A stretch of 64,000 nt of DNA from positions 93,260 to 157,259 of the forward strand of contig JAJCZZ010000016.1 of assembly GCA_029262115.1 (NCBI GenBank). The letters run 5' to 3'. The translations under genes were made by a program, and so were the position numbers. The DNA is from Gemmatimonadota bacterium. GTDB taxonomy: Bacteria > Gemmatimonadota > Gemmatimonadetes > Longimicrobiales > Gaopeijiaceae. The notes below the pieces were generated by a model. It was not told where the DNA came from and searched no databases. It worked only from the letters and a program-made list of their open reading frames with translations. Position 1 is the first letter of the stretch, and each line of letters opens with the position of its first letter. Positions 54,515 to 63,850 of this stretch are shown in pieces.

Positions 54515-55360
54515 TCAGTACGACAAGCGAAGCATGATGCTCTGCCGGGCGTCCCGCTTCTCGGCCGCCCGGGGGACCGGCTCGTTGTCGAAATGGACGT
54601 GATGCTGAAGCACGACACCGAAGAAGCGGGTGACGGCGAGGTCGGCGGACAGCGTGAGCTCCCAGCGGTGGTCGTCCGCCTCGTCGGCGTTCCAGATGAC
54701 CGACCCCGGCTGGGACAACCGGATCTTGGGATGGGCCGTCCAGTGGACTTCCGTGCTCGCGAACCCGTGGGTACCGTCATGTGACGGCTCCGAAACGGTG
54801 AACACCTCCCGCTGCGTGCCGAGCGCGATGAGAAGGCGCGACTGGAGGGTCGGCTTCGTGATCGGATTGAGGCTCAGGCCTGCGTAGAACGCGGTACGAG
54901 AGTCGATGAAGCGGGTGTCATCCCGCCCGTACAGGAAGCCCACCTGCGGTCCGAGCCAGGGGGTCACGTCGTATCGGAGCGCCTGGCTGAAGCCGAGCGC
55001 CTCGTGGTCGATCGATCCGCGCCCCCCGGCGACCTCCATGTCCTGCTTCTGGATCTGGGCGTCCGTCTCGCTCGTGACCACGCCCTTGCGAAGAACAAGC
55101 GACACCATGCCTTGATGCTGCGTCCCGTCGAGGTTTCCCGTCTGACGCGTGAATCCGTACTGCCCCTGGACATGGACCAGGAGTCGCGCCGGGAGGGGCT
55201 CGATGGTCCGCGCGTTCCGGAGCCACCAGGTCGGCGGGACGTCGCTCGCGGCAGGAGGTGCCTGCTGAGCCGAACCGGGAGATGCGACGAGCAGCCCCAC
55301 GAGCACGAGGGACCGAACGACGGTATGGAAACGGCGGTTCAGTGCGAGGCCATGCGGCAT
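54515..55360 (-). CDS. DUF481-family outer-membrane protein
   Basis: 281 residues. Signal peptide VVRSLVLVGLLVASPGSAQ; strong ribosome binding site AAAGGAGA before the ATG. The rest alternates in beta strands of barrel type (VHVQGQYGFTRQTGN, ALRYDVTPWLGPQVGFLYG, AFYAGLSLNP) and ends in aromatic LRLSY, an outer-membrane insertion signal. YdiY/DUF481 proteins are small barrels of unknown function. It lies between the PPTase gene and the thioesterase relic, same strand. Confidence 0.8.
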   Translation of the reverse strand: MPHGLALNRRFHTVVRSLVLVGLLVASPGSAQQAPPAASDVPPTWWLRNARTIEPLPARLLVHVQGQYGFTRQTGNLDGTQHQGMVSLVLRKGVVTSETDAQIQKQDMEVAGGRGSIDHEALGFSQALRYDVTPWLGPQVGFLYGRDDTRFIDSRTAFYAGLSLNPITKPTLQSRLLIALGTQREVFTVSEPSHDGTHGFASTEVHWTAHPKIRLSQPGSVIWNADEADDHRWELTLSADLAVTRFFGVVLQHHVHFDNEPVPRAAEKRDARQSIMLRLSY

Positions 55361-55411
55361 CGGGAATCTCTCCTTTGGGGGGGACCGGATCGCGTCAGGG
55401 CGAGCCGGGGG

Positions 55412-57103
55412 TCATGGCCACGCGGAAGTCGCGGCGGCGACGAGAGTCTCGCACCGGGGGCCGTGACCGGGCCCTTCGAGCAAGATGCGGGCAATCTCGT
55501 CGACATACGGCGGTCTCAAGAGGCTCATGTGGTCGGCATCGAGATAGGAGGTCACCATCCCCGGAGCAACTCGCAACCACTGGTCTGTCGTACGAAGGTG
55601 ACCGCCCGGCGTTGCGCAGTTGCCCAGCCAGGCCGGGTCCGGTAGCACCAACTCGATTGGGCTTTCGTACGACCGAGTCGGCTGATAGGGGGTCCGCAGC
55701 GCGGCAAGGAACGTCTGGGCCAGGCGCTCGACCAGGTCGGGGGACGTGCGACGAGGCAGCAGCCGCGCGTCGATCATCGCCCGGTGCAGCAGCACTGTAC
55801 GCTCGACCCGATCGCCTGCACCGAGCCGACCCCAGTCGATGTCCAAAGGGGCTTCCGTGGACTGGTCCAGGACATCGACAAGCTGCGCCAGCCCCTCAAG
55901 GTCCGTGAGATCGTGCGTCATCGACCCCGGCGCCGACGGCGGATCGCTGTCGATAAGCACCACCGTCCGGGGGGCCAGGCCCATGTCCTCGAGCCGGAGC
56001 GCCATCTCGAACGCGATCCACCCACCGAACGAATGCCCCACCAGGTGGAGCGGCTCCCCCTGCGCGAACTCCAGCACCTCCGCTACGTACGACGCTGCCG
56101 CCGCCTCGACCGTCGCATAGGGCAGCTCGCCCTCCTGGAGTCCCTTCGGCTGAAGGCTGGACACCGACCGCTCGCGACCAAGACTCTCTGCCAAGTCCGC
56201 AAACGCGAGCGCGTTGCCGGCTGCACCCGGAACACATACCACGGCCCCGGTGGAGCGGGGTGCCGATCGGACCTGGACAAGAGCCGGGGCTTGCGGAGTC
56301 CATCGATCCATGGAGCGTTCACCCTGTAGTGTTGTCGACAGGGCGGCAGCGACTCCGGCTACATTCGGCTCGTTCATCATCGTCAGGTGGTCGCCGGGTA
56401 CCTCGATTACCTCAGTACGGGCGATTGCATCCCAACCCCGAGGATCGGGATCCGGACCGACCGCAAACTGATAGATGTCGAGGTCGCAGGAGGCGGGGCG
56501 ATACCGGGTCGCGGCCCGTTGATACGCCCGCATGCGACGTACCGCTCCCAGAATGAAGGTTTCGGACCACTGCCGCGATAGAAGGCCCGTCGCGTAGCAG
56601 CGCGCCAAGACCTCCTTGATTGACATGTCCCCGGCCCGGGCGCGGAGCTCGGCCATCGCCTCCTCCAGTGTTCCGGCGGGCCGCTCCGTTAGCACCCTAA
56701 GCATGTCGATCAGGTCGAGCAGGGTCTCGGTATCCGACACCTCCGGGTGGCTTCCGCTACTGTCCGGAACGTGTGTGTCGAATAGCCCGACGAAGCTGAC
56801 CTCCGCCCCGTCTCCCCGGAGCCGCGCAGCGATCTCGTACGCGAGCACGCCGCCGAGCGACCAGCCTGCGACACGGTACGGGCCGGGTCGGTTGAACCGT
56901 CCGGATCTGTGCCACGAGGCGGGAGGCCGCCGCCTCGAGTGTCCGCGGAGGACGGTCACCATACGGCTCGGCCAACAGCCCCGAAACCCACCGTCGCTTC
57001 CCCTCTCGAAACGGACGATTCCCGCACTCCCGTAGTCTAGCCGCTGCCCTCCAGCTACACGAGAGGCGCGCAGGGGGAGCCCGGCGCCCCCAAACTCTGC
57101 CAA
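55412..57103 (-). pseudogene. Tandem thioesterase remnant of an NRPS/PKS terminal module
   Basis: The downstream half, from MDRWTPQAPALVQ, is a complete-looking TE: GAVVCVPGAAGNALAF, LHLVGHSFGGWIAFEMALRL (catalytic Ser), LVLPDPAW (Asp), DADHMSLL (His). Upstream is a second TE with YRVAGWSLGGVLAYEIAARL and GDHLTMM, but its N-terminus is in another frame (EPYGDRPPRTLEAAASRLVA), joined by a one-base indel near 56895, and its oxyanion-hole region is missing. No condensation, adenylation or carrier domain precedes it. TE-TE ends are typical of some lipopeptide synthetases. The second TE may still be expressed alone. Confidence 0.72.
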
Positions 57104-57119
57104 AGCTCCCCTCTCCCGC

Positions 57120-57386
57120 CTACTCCAGCAGCTTCCGATCGAACTCCCCGATCTCCCGCAGCCGCTCCACCTCTGCCCGCAGACTCTCTACCTCCGACGC
57201 CAGAGCCTCCACCTCGATGGAGGGTCCGACCCTTCCGCCCATTCCAGTCTCTCTCATGGCGAGCGCCAGCGTCTCCACAAGTGGCTTGAGCGCGAACTTG
57301 GTGGTCAAGATGACCATCAGCCCCACCATCGGGACGAAGAAGAGACTGAAAACCGCGAGGAGCGGAATAAGAATCGAAAAATCCAT
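57120..57386 (-). CDS. Small membrane protein with coiled-coil tail
   Basis: 88 residues: an N-terminal hydrophobic stretch (FSILIPLLAVFSLFFVPMVGLMVIL) then a heptad-rich acidic/basic helix (EVEALASEVESLRAEVERLREIGEF). It resembles small single-pass proteins of unknown function, sometimes seen beside RsiW-like or phage-shock genes. The first ~27 codons and the upstream region are duplicated at 58933-59072. Confidence 0.6.
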   Translation of the reverse strand: MDFSILIPLLAVFSLFFVPMVGLMVILTTKFALKPLVETLALAMRETGMGGRVGPSIEVEALASEVESLRAEVERLREIGEFDRKLLE

Positions 57387-57448
57387 GTTCCTGCGCTCCG
57401 TTTGTTTAGGTTGGGTCGCCCGACGGCACGGACCGGCCCAAGGTTTCC
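57304..57448. repeat. Copy 1 of a ~140-bp direct repeat
   Basis: Begins with GTCAAGATGACCAT and ends with CACGGACCGGCCCAAGG-type sequence. It covers the start of the 88-residue membrane-protein gene plus about 60 bases upstream. The same order recurs at 58933-59072 with scattered substitutions and small indels, about 85 percent identical by eye. Confidence 0.88.
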
Positions 57449-57904
57449 AACACCCCCCGGCCGAAGGCCCGGGGCGCCGGGTATCCTCCGAGCCCCGAAA
57501 CAGCGCCCGCGAACCGGGTGCTGGCTAGGCCAGCACCCCAGCGGACTCCCGGGCATCCGCGGTACAACCAGAACCGAAGCCCCATCGCGAACGTGCCGTC
57601 GTGAAGCGGGCGAAGAGGACACCCGGTACCTCGGGCCCTTCCACGGCGACGCAACATAAGCCGGACAATCCTCATGAGCCTACCCATGTTCTGCCAGCCG
57701 CTCGATCCGCACAGCGTACGATGCCCCGTCCGCGGCCACGACTTCTCGCAAGCTCCACCTCCCGCCAGCAATGGTCGCCTTTCTCCCAGGCCTAGTCTCG
57801 CGAGTCGTCCCCGTTCTTCCCGGCTACGACCTTGGATCTTTGGCCATATGTTACGGTGTACACCAGCATGCACGGACGTTCGAGACTTGGGCCGGAGCAA
57901 TTTG
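57449..57904. other. Gene-poor stretch with one perfect hairpin
   Basis: About 450 bases with no convincing gene. It contains GGGTGCTGG (57516-57524) and CCAGCACCC (57530-57538), a perfect 9-bp stem with a 5-base loop and no T tract. Base composition is slightly less GC-rich near 57830-57860 (CCATATGTTACGG), where a promoter for the DUF4160 gene could lie. Confidence 0.6.
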
Positions 57905-58147
57905 ATGCCGAGTGTGCCAGACATCTCCGGGCCCTACCGGTTCTATTTCTACAGCTTCGACTGCAATGAGCCGAAGCACGTACACGTTGAGAGAGATCGG
58001 TCGAACTGCAAGTTCTGGCTGGAGCCCTTGGTCCTTGCTTGGAATCACGGGTTCGCGCCGCACGAGTTAAACCAGATCAGGGGCTCTATCAAGACCCACA
58101 AGCGGAGGATCTCGGATGCCTGGGACGAGCACTGCGACCAAGCCTGA
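57905..58147 (+). CDS. DUF4160 domain protein
   Basis: 80 residues from ATG 57905: ISGPYRFYFYSFDCNEPKHV then HVERDRSNCKFWLEPLVLA and HELNQIRGSIKTHKRRISDAW. This matches the DUF4160 pattern YRFxFYSxDxxEPxHxHV...CKFWLxP throughout its length. It overlaps the DUF2442 gene by 32 bases. DUF4160/DUF2442 genes commonly occur as a linked pair and have been suggested to act as a toxin-antitoxin-like unit; the activity is not established. Confidence 0.88.
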   Translation: MPSVPDISGPYRFYFYSFDCNEPKHVHVERDRSNCKFWLEPLVLAWNHGFAPHELNQIRGSIKTHKRRISDAWDEHCDQA

Positions 58148-58403
58148 AGCCTTGGCCACCGACGTGGAGGTGACCGAGGAAGAGATCATCGCGCACCTGA
58201 CGGATGGTCGGACGATCACGGTACCACTGGCATGGTCTTGGCGGTTGAGCGAGGCCACTCCGAAGCAACGGACGACGTTTCGGATCATCGGGGCCGGCCA
58301 GGGCATTCACTGGCCCGACATTGACGAGGACATCAGCGTCCGCGGCATGCTCGATGGTACTCCGGCACCTCCACGCTCGCGCGAGACAGAGCGGGCTCCG
58401 TAA
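58116..58403 (+). CDS. DUF2442 domain protein
   Basis: 95 residues. Core ATDVEVTEEEIIAHLTDGRT and ITVPLAWSWRLSEATPKQR then GIHWPDIDEDISVRGML follow the DUF2442 pattern (W-P-x-x-D-E-D-I-S). The start lies inside the DUF4160 gene, so the pair is translated together. The long proline-rich tail is not part of the domain. Confidence 0.88.
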   Translation: MPGTSTATKPEALATDVEVTEEEIIAHLTDGRTITVPLAWSWRLSEATPKQRTTFRIIGAGQGIHWPDIDEDISVRGMLDGTPAPPRSRETERAP

Positions 58404-58511
58404 AGATCGGCAACAGCCGGTTGCGGGCACCCCCGAGGCTCCACCGGGCCGCTCGAAGAGCGCCCGCCGCCCCAGGCCCGTCAGCAGTTAGCCCCGCCCA
58501 GAAGAAAAGCC

Positions 58512-58763
58512 ATGACCCGCCGCACACCGTTCATTCTCAACGCCGTGCGGCTCGACCCGTGGGCGCCGGACGATGCCGACCTCGTTTGGTGGGGGGACGA
58601 CACGTTCGATAGCATTCTCCGCTGGAGGGAAGAGCCCTACTACCCTCTCTCACGGATTCGAACTCGACATCCAGGTGCGCCACAGCCAGGCCGACGAACG
58701 CTCGATTTGATGTTCGCGGGCTGTTGGAGTTGGACTGACCGAGCGACAAAGGTCGGGCGGTGA
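58512..58763 (+). CDS. Possible small hypothetical protein
   Basis: 83 residues beginning MTRRTPFILNAVRLDPWAPD then WWGDDTFDSILRWREEPYY. AGAAG precedes the ATG by about 9 bases. The first half has believable codon use and composition, the second half (GAPQPGRRTLDLMFAGCWSW) looks less protein-like. No family recognised; it may be a truncated gene or spurious. Confidence 0.3.
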   Translation: MTRRTPFILNAVRLDPWAPDDADLVWWGDDTFDSILRWREEPYYPLSRIRTRHPGAPQPGRRTLDLMFAGCWSWTDRATKVGR

Positions 58764-59168
58764 TAGACGCGCTCGATTCCGCCCGCCCCCTGCACGAGAA
58801 CCCTATTCAGCGTGTGTTCATACGCGCATATCGGGTAGCGTACGTCCAGCCCGTGGACTGCGCACCCTGAGCGCTTTTCGATTTCTCCGTCCACGTTCGG
58901 TACTTCACCCCGTGGGCCATCCCGATAGGGAAGTCAAGATGACCATGAGGCCCACCATCGGGACGAAGAAGAGACTGAAACCGCGATAGGCGGAATAGGA
59001 AACGAAAATTGATGGTCCTGCGCTCCGTTGGTTCGCGTTAGGACCCCGACAGCACGGACCGCCGCAAGTTTCGCCCACCCAGACGAGTCAGAGGCGACGC
59101 CGCTTGACGACATAGGCTTTGTTTTGCAAAGTACTCTCTTGGCAGTAACCGACGAGAAGGCAGGGGAT
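58764..59168. other. Intergenic region containing repeat copy 2
   Basis: No gene of its own is supported. Bases 58933-59072 are the second copy of the ~140-bp repeat; 59073-59168 lead into the ABC ATPase and hold a short AT-rich patch (GCTTTGTTTTGCAAAGTACT, 59118-59137) suitable for a promoter. Confidence 0.6.
58933..59072. repeat. Copy 2 of the ~140-bp direct repeat (decayed gene start)
   Basis: Aligned to 57304-57448, the ATG of the 88-residue gene has become ATC, and single-base losses break the frame within the first ten codons, so this copy is non-coding. Boundaries are sharp: similarity starts at GTCAAGATGACC on one side and is lost after the CACGGACCG element on the other. Confidence 0.85.
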
Positions 59169-60083
59169 ATGGAACTGAGGATCCAAGGCGTGTCGAAGAC
59201 CTACGCCAACGGCGTGCAGGCCCTCAAGCGGGTGAGTCTGACGATTCCACCGGGGATGTACGGGCTGCTCGGCCCGAACGGGGCCGGGAAATCGACTCTC
59301 ATGCGGATGCTCGCGACCCTGCAGGATCCCGACGAGGGCAGCATCACCCTCGGCGACATCGACGTCGTGGCGCAAAAGGACGACGTTCGCCGCACGCTCG
59401 GGTATCTCCCTCAAGAGTTTGGCGTGTACCCGAAGGTTACCGCCGAATCCCTTCTCAATCACTTCGCGGTCCTCGAAGGGGTCACGGGCGGGCGGGCCCG
59501 ACGCGAGGTGGTCGAGGCGCTGCTGCGGAAGACGAATCTGTGGGATGTGCGCAAACAGAAGCTGGGGGGCTTCTCGGGGGGAATGAAGCAGCGCTTCGGA
59601 GTGGCGGTCGCGCTCCTCGGGGATCCCCGGCTGATGATCGTCGACGAGCCGACGGCTGGCCTGGACCCCGCCGAACGGGTGCGCTTCCTCAATCTGCTCT
59701 CCGAGTTGGGCGAGAGCAGCGTCGTCCTCCTCTCGACCCACATCGTCGAGGATGTTAGCGAGCTATGCACTCGGATGGCGATCATCGACAAGGGGCAGAT
59801 CCTCCTGGAAGCCGAGCCGACCGCAGCGGTCGAGGGGCTGGGCGGGCGCATTTGGCGACGCGTGATCGATCGAGCGGAGCTCCCGGCCCTGGAACGCGAG
59901 CACCCGGTGATCTCGACCAAGCTCCTGGCCGGCCAGACGTTGGTACACGTGTATGCCGAGGCGTCCCCCGGCCACGCTTTCGAGCCGACCCGGCCGGATC
60001 TCGAGGACGTGTACTTCGCCACGATGGCCGGCCACATCGGTCGCCGCGCGGGCAAGACCGCGCCGGCGGAGAGCGCCCCTTGA
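59169..60083 (+). CDS. ABC transporter ATP-binding protein
   Basis: 304 residues from ATG 59169 (MELRIQGVSKTY). Walker A LLGPNGAGKSTLMRMLA near residue 37, Q-loop GYLPQEFGVYPKVTAE, signature GGFSGGMKQRFGVA, Walker B LMIVDEPTAGLDPAE, H-loop LLSTHIVEDV. The C-terminal ~70 residues resemble the extension of ABC-2-type exporters. The stop codon overlaps the start of the permease-peptidase gene (TTGA), so it is the motor for that fusion. Confidence 0.95.
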   Translation: MELRIQGVSKTYANGVQALKRVSLTIPPGMYGLLGPNGAGKSTLMRMLATLQDPDEGSITLGDIDVVAQKDDVRRTLGYLPQEFGVYPKVTAESLLNHFAVLEGVTGGRARREVVEALLRKTNLWDVRKQKLGGFSGGMKQRFGVAVALLGDPRLMIVDEPTAGLDPAERVRFLNLLSELGESSVVLLSTHIVEDVSELCTRMAIIDKGQILLEAEPTAAVEGLGGRIWRRVIDRAELPALEREHPVISTKLLAGQTLVHVYAEASPGHAFEPTRPDLEDVYFATMAGHIGRRAGKTAPAESAP

Positions 60084-63000
60084 AGCTCGGCGAGATCTTC
60101 CGGTTCGAGTTCGGCTATCAGGCGCGGCGCGTCACCACCTGGGCGGTCTTCATCGCGCTCGTCGTCGTGGTCGTCCTGTTCTCCCGCGACAACTCGATCG
60201 CCGAAGCGCTACTCGACGACTTCTTCCTGAACTCGCCCTTCGCCGTGGCGAAGAACATGGTGCTGGGTAGCCTCATCTGGCTTCTCATCGGGGCGTCTAC
60301 CGCGGGCGATGCGGCGGCGCGCGACGTCGCGACCGGCATGCATCCCCTGAGCTGGACCACCCCGGTCACCCGCACCGCCTACCTGGGCGGGCGCTTTCTC
60401 GGGGCGCTGGCGGCGAACCTGATGATTCTGCTCGCCATCCCTCTCGGCGTGCTGCTTGCGATCTACGCGCCGGGTATCGGGGCGGAGCTCGTGGGGCCCT
60501 TCCGACTCGCAGCCTATGTGAACCCGTTCTTCATCTTTGTGCTGCCGACTGCCTTCGCGGCAACCGCCATCCAGTTCACGATCGCCACGGTGAGCGGGCG
60601 ACCCATGGCCGGCTACCTCGGCAGCCTATTCCTCTTCTTCATGTCGTGGATCGTGGCCGGGATCGTCTACTCGGTCATGGGGCGGCCCGAGCTGGGACGG
60701 ATGCTCGACGCGGTGGGCGCGATCAACGTGGTGCAGGAGATGTCGACCGGCTGGACACCCGCCGAGAAGCGGGTCCGCCTGATCGCGGCCGAGGGCGCGC
60801 TGCTCTGGAATCGACTGCTCTGGATCGGCGTGGGTCTAGGGGCGCTGGGCCTGACTGGGCTCCGCTTCCGTTTCGCCCACCGCGCGGAGGGCCGCCGGTG
60901 GCTCCGGTTCAAAGGAGGCAGCGGGAGCCCCCAGGGGCTACCGACCGCGGACGCAGGCATCACGAGCGGGAGCGGGTCCACCCCCGTGCCGCAACCGACT
61001 CGGGCGATGGGGGCGCGGCTCACGGTGCGGCAGGTCCTCGCACTGGCCGCTTCCTCGTACCGGAGCCTGGCGCTCAGCTGGGGCGGGCTGGGGTCGTTCG
61101 TCCTCATTCCCCTCCTGACGCTGATCGTGGTCAGCTCGCAGATTCAGCTGAACGGTATCCCCCTCATCGCCTCGACAGCGCGAGTAGTCGACGTGCTCGT
61201 GGCGCCGCTGGCCGATGAGCTGACTCCGTGGATCCTGATCCCTCTGCTGCTGATCTACTTCGCCGGCGAGCTTGTGTGGAGGGAGCGGGACACGGGCCTC
61301 GATGAGATCACGGATGCGATGCCCCTGGCCACCGGCGTATCCGTCCTCGGCAACTTCCTTGGGCTTGGGATGTTGCTCGCGACGTGGATCGCGCTCCTCA
61401 TGGTGGGTGGCGTTGCGATTCAGCTGCTCCGAGGGGTGCGGGAGCTACAGATCGTCCTGTACCTGGGCGCGCTCTTCGGCCTTCAGTTCATGGAGTATCT
61501 CCTACTGGTCCCGCTTGTCCTCGGGATCCATGCGGTCGTGAACCACAAGTACATCGGTCACATGGTGGCGCTGATGGCCTACGTCTTCATCGTCATCGGG
61601 GCGTCGCTCCTCGGCATCGACCACCGGCTGCTCGTCTGGGGATCGGGGCCTGCCTGGTCGTACACTGACATGATGGGCTTCGGCCCCACGCTGGGGCCGT
61701 GGGCGTGGTTTCGGGCGTACTGGGGAGCGTGGGCGGGGCTCGCGCTGATCGTGGCCAGCCTGCTCTACGCCCGGGGTGGCGACACGCGAATATCTGAACG
61801 GATGGCGCAGGCCCGGCAGCGCTTGGCCGGACCCATGGCGCGCGCGGCCCTGCTGGCCGTCGGGCTCACCGCGGGGCTCGGGGGCTTCGTCTACTACAAC
61901 ACCAATGTCCTCAACGCCTACGCCACCGCGGACCAGCAGGCCGACTGGCACGAGGCGTACGAGCGGCGGTTCGGTCGCTTCGAGAGCCTCGCACAGCCGA
62001 GGGTGGCCGCGACTGAGCTGCGCGTTGAGCTTTGGCCGGACCGACGCGCTGCGGACATCACGGGCCGGTACCAGCTCGTCAACAGCTCGCTCGAGCCCAT
62101 CGACACGATTCTGGTGGCCCCCGCTCCCGGGGTGGAAGCGGTCACGCTCGAGTTGGATCGCGCGGCCATGCGTCTGCGTGCCGGCGGGTTGGAGGACGAG
62201 GCGGACATCCTGGACGACTCCGGCCCGCGAGTCTACGTGCTCGAGTCATCGCTCGCGCCGGGAGACTCGGCCTGGCTGGCGTTCGAGATCCGGGTTGCGC
62301 CCCGGGGCTTCAGCGAGAGCGGCGTCGACCTATCGATCGTGGGAAACGGGACCTTCGTCTCGACCGTCGCGTGGCTGCCCCGCATCGGCTTCCAAGCCGA
62401 CCGGCTCATCACCAGTCCGTCGGAGCGGCGCGCCCGGGAACTCCCTCCGCGAGCCGTCATTCCGGTCCTCGAGGATTCCACCGCTAATGAGGCCTGGGCG
62501 GGACGCATCATGCTCGACGCTGTCGTGGGAACGTACGCCGACCAGATCGTCGTCGCACCCGGGACGCTGCAGCAGACGTGGACCGAGGGCGAGCGGCGGT
62601 ACTTCCATTACCGGACCGACGCTCCCATTGGCTTCGACCAGAGCATATTCTCTGCGGACTACGCGGTGCGGGAGGACCGCTGGAAGGAGGTCGCCATCCG
62701 TATCTTCCATCATCCGGGGCACACCGCTGCCCTGGATCGGATGATCGCCAGCGTCCACGCGTCTCTCGCCGAGTACAGCGAACGATACGGTTCTTATCCC
62801 TGGAGCCAGATTACCCTGGTGGAGCGGCCCGGGCACGGCGTGGGGATGTCGGCCAACGCGAGCATGGTGAACTTCGGCGAGGGATTCCCGCAGTGGGATC
62901 CGGGGGATTCAGCCCTGAGGCTGGACATGCCCTTCGCGGTCGTGGCGCACGAACTGGGGCATCAGTGGTGGGGCGCCCAGCTTCCGTACGCCTTCGTGGA

Positions 63001-63763
63001 GGGGGCGCCGGTGCTGTCGGAGGGGCTCGCGTGGTACTCGGCGCTACAGGTCGTCGAGGCCACGTACGGCACCGACCAGATGCGCGCCCTGCTCCGCTTC
63101 ATGCGCCGGCCCTACCCCATCCGCCCGATCCGCCTCGGGCGGCCGCTGCTGCGCGGTCTCGACCCGTGGATGGCCTATCGCAAGGGACCCTACGCGCTGC
63201 ACGCCCTGCGCGAGTACATGGGGGCCGACCGTGTCGATCGGGCCCTCCGGACGCTGCTCGACAAGCACCGCTCGGGAGCGCCCCCCCTCGCGACGACGCT
63301 GGACCTCTATCGGGAGCTGAAAGCCGTCACGCCCGACTCGATCCAGCCGCTCCTGCACGACCTGTTCGAGGTGAACGTGATCTGGGAGTTCGCGGTCGAT
63401 CGGGCCACGGCCACAGCGCGGGACGACGGGGCGTGGGACGTGGCCATGGATATCCGTGCTCGGAAGGTCGTGGTCGACACGGCGGGTGTGGAGACCGACC
63501 TGGATCTCGATGCCTGGATCGAGGTGGGCGTGTTCGGGCGACCCGAGGCGGGGCGCGACAGGCTAAGCCAGCCGCTCCATCTCGCGCGTCATCGAATTCG
63601 CTCGGGCGATCACACGCTCACGATCACCGTACAGGAGCGCCCGGTCCTCGCTGGCATCGATCCCCACCACGTGCTCGACTGGGAAGAGCGCGAGGACGAC
63701 GACAACATTGAGCGGGTGGTGGTGCGGACCAGGCCAGCGGAAGGAGGCGCGGCGGGTGGCTGA
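60080..63763 (+). CDS. ABC permease fused to M1-family (gluzincin) peptidase
   Basis: 1227 residues from TTG 60080. The N-terminal ~620 residues hold about 12 membrane helices in two blocks (AVFIALVVVVVLFSRD, YLGSLFLFFMSWIVAGIVY, MEYLLLVPLVLGIHAVV), an ABC-2-type permease, with a soluble linker between. The C-terminal ~600 residues are an extracytoplasmic M1 aminopeptidase-like domain with HELGHQWWG (His957, Glu958, His961) and the third zinc ligand Glu981 in LSEGLAWYSAL, and GxMSxN substrate region VGMSANASM. This permease/M1 fusion is known in Bacteroidota and Gemmatimonadota but its substrate is not. Confidence 0.93.
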   Translation: MKLGEIFRFEFGYQARRVTTWAVFIALVVVVVLFSRDNSIAEALLDDFFLNSPFAVAKNMVLGSLIWLLIGASTAGDAAARDVATGMHPLSWTTPVTRTAYLGGRFLGALAANLMILLAIPLGVLLAIYAPGIGAELVGPFRLAAYVNPFFIFVLPTAFAATAIQFTIATVSGRPMAGYLGSLFLFFMSWIVAGIVYSVMGRPELGRMLDAVGAINVVQEMSTGWTPAEKRVRLIAAEGALLWNRLLWIGVGLGALGLTGLRFRFAHRAEGRRWLRFKGGSGSPQGLPTADAGITSGSGSTPVPQPTRAMGARLTVRQVLALAASSYRSLALSWGGLGSFVLIPLLTLIVVSSQIQLNGIPLIASTARVVDVLVAPLADELTPWILIPLLLIYFAGELVWRERDTGLDEITDAMPLATGVSVLGNFLGLGMLLATWIALLMVGGVAIQLLRGVRELQIVLYLGALFGLQFMEYLLLVPLVLGIHAVVNHKYIGHMVALMAYVFIVIGASLLGIDHRLLVWGSGPAWSYTDMMGFGPTLGPWAWFRAYWGAWAGLALIVASLLYARGGDTRISERMAQARQRLAGPMARAALLAVGLTAGLGGFVYYNTNVLNAYATADQQADWHEAYERRFGRFESLAQPRVAATELRVELWPDRRAADITGRYQLVNSSLEPIDTILVAPAPGVEAVTLELDRAAMRLRAGGLEDEADILDDSGPRVYVLESSLAPGDSAWLAFEIRVAPRGFSESGVDLSIVGNGTFVSTVAWLPRIGFQADRLITSPSERRARELPPRAVIPVLEDSTANEAWAGRIMLDAVVGTYADQIVVAPGTLQQTWTEGERRYFHYRTDAPIGFDQSIFSADYAVREDRWKEVAIRIFHHPGHTAALDRMIASVHASLAEYSERYGSYPWSQITLVERPGHGVGMSANASMVNFGEGFPQWDPGDSALRLDMPFAVVAHELGHQWWGAQLPYAFVEGAPVLSEGLAWYSALQVVEATYGTDQMRALLRFMRRPYPIRPIRLGRPLLRGLDPWMAYRKGPYALHALREYMGADRVDRALRTLLDKHRSGAPPLATTLDLYRELKAVTPDSIQPLLHDLFEVNVIWEFAVDRATATARDDGAWDVAMDIRARKVVVDTAGVETDLDLDAWIEVGVFGRPEAGRDRLSQPLHLARHRIRSGDHTLTITVQERPVLAGIDPHHVLDWEEREDDDNIERVVVRTRPAEGGAAGG

Positions 63764-63813
63764 GGGTGAGATTCCGGTCGCCTGCGGTCAACCATTGACG
63801 CTCCAGACCATCT

Positions 63814-63832
63814 TGTACCCGTTTACTGTACA
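63814..63832. promoter_or_regulatory. Candidate YefM-type operator
   Basis: TGTACC (63814-63819) and TGTACA (63827-63832), 13 bases apart centre to centre, precede the Phd/YefM gene. In the E. coli yefM-yoeB operon the repressor-antitoxin binds paired TGTACA-core palindromes, so an equivalent autoregulatory site is plausible here. A TTGACG at 63795-63800 may be part of the promoter. Confidence 0.5.
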
Positions 63833-63850
63833 TGTCTCAAGGGATTGCCA

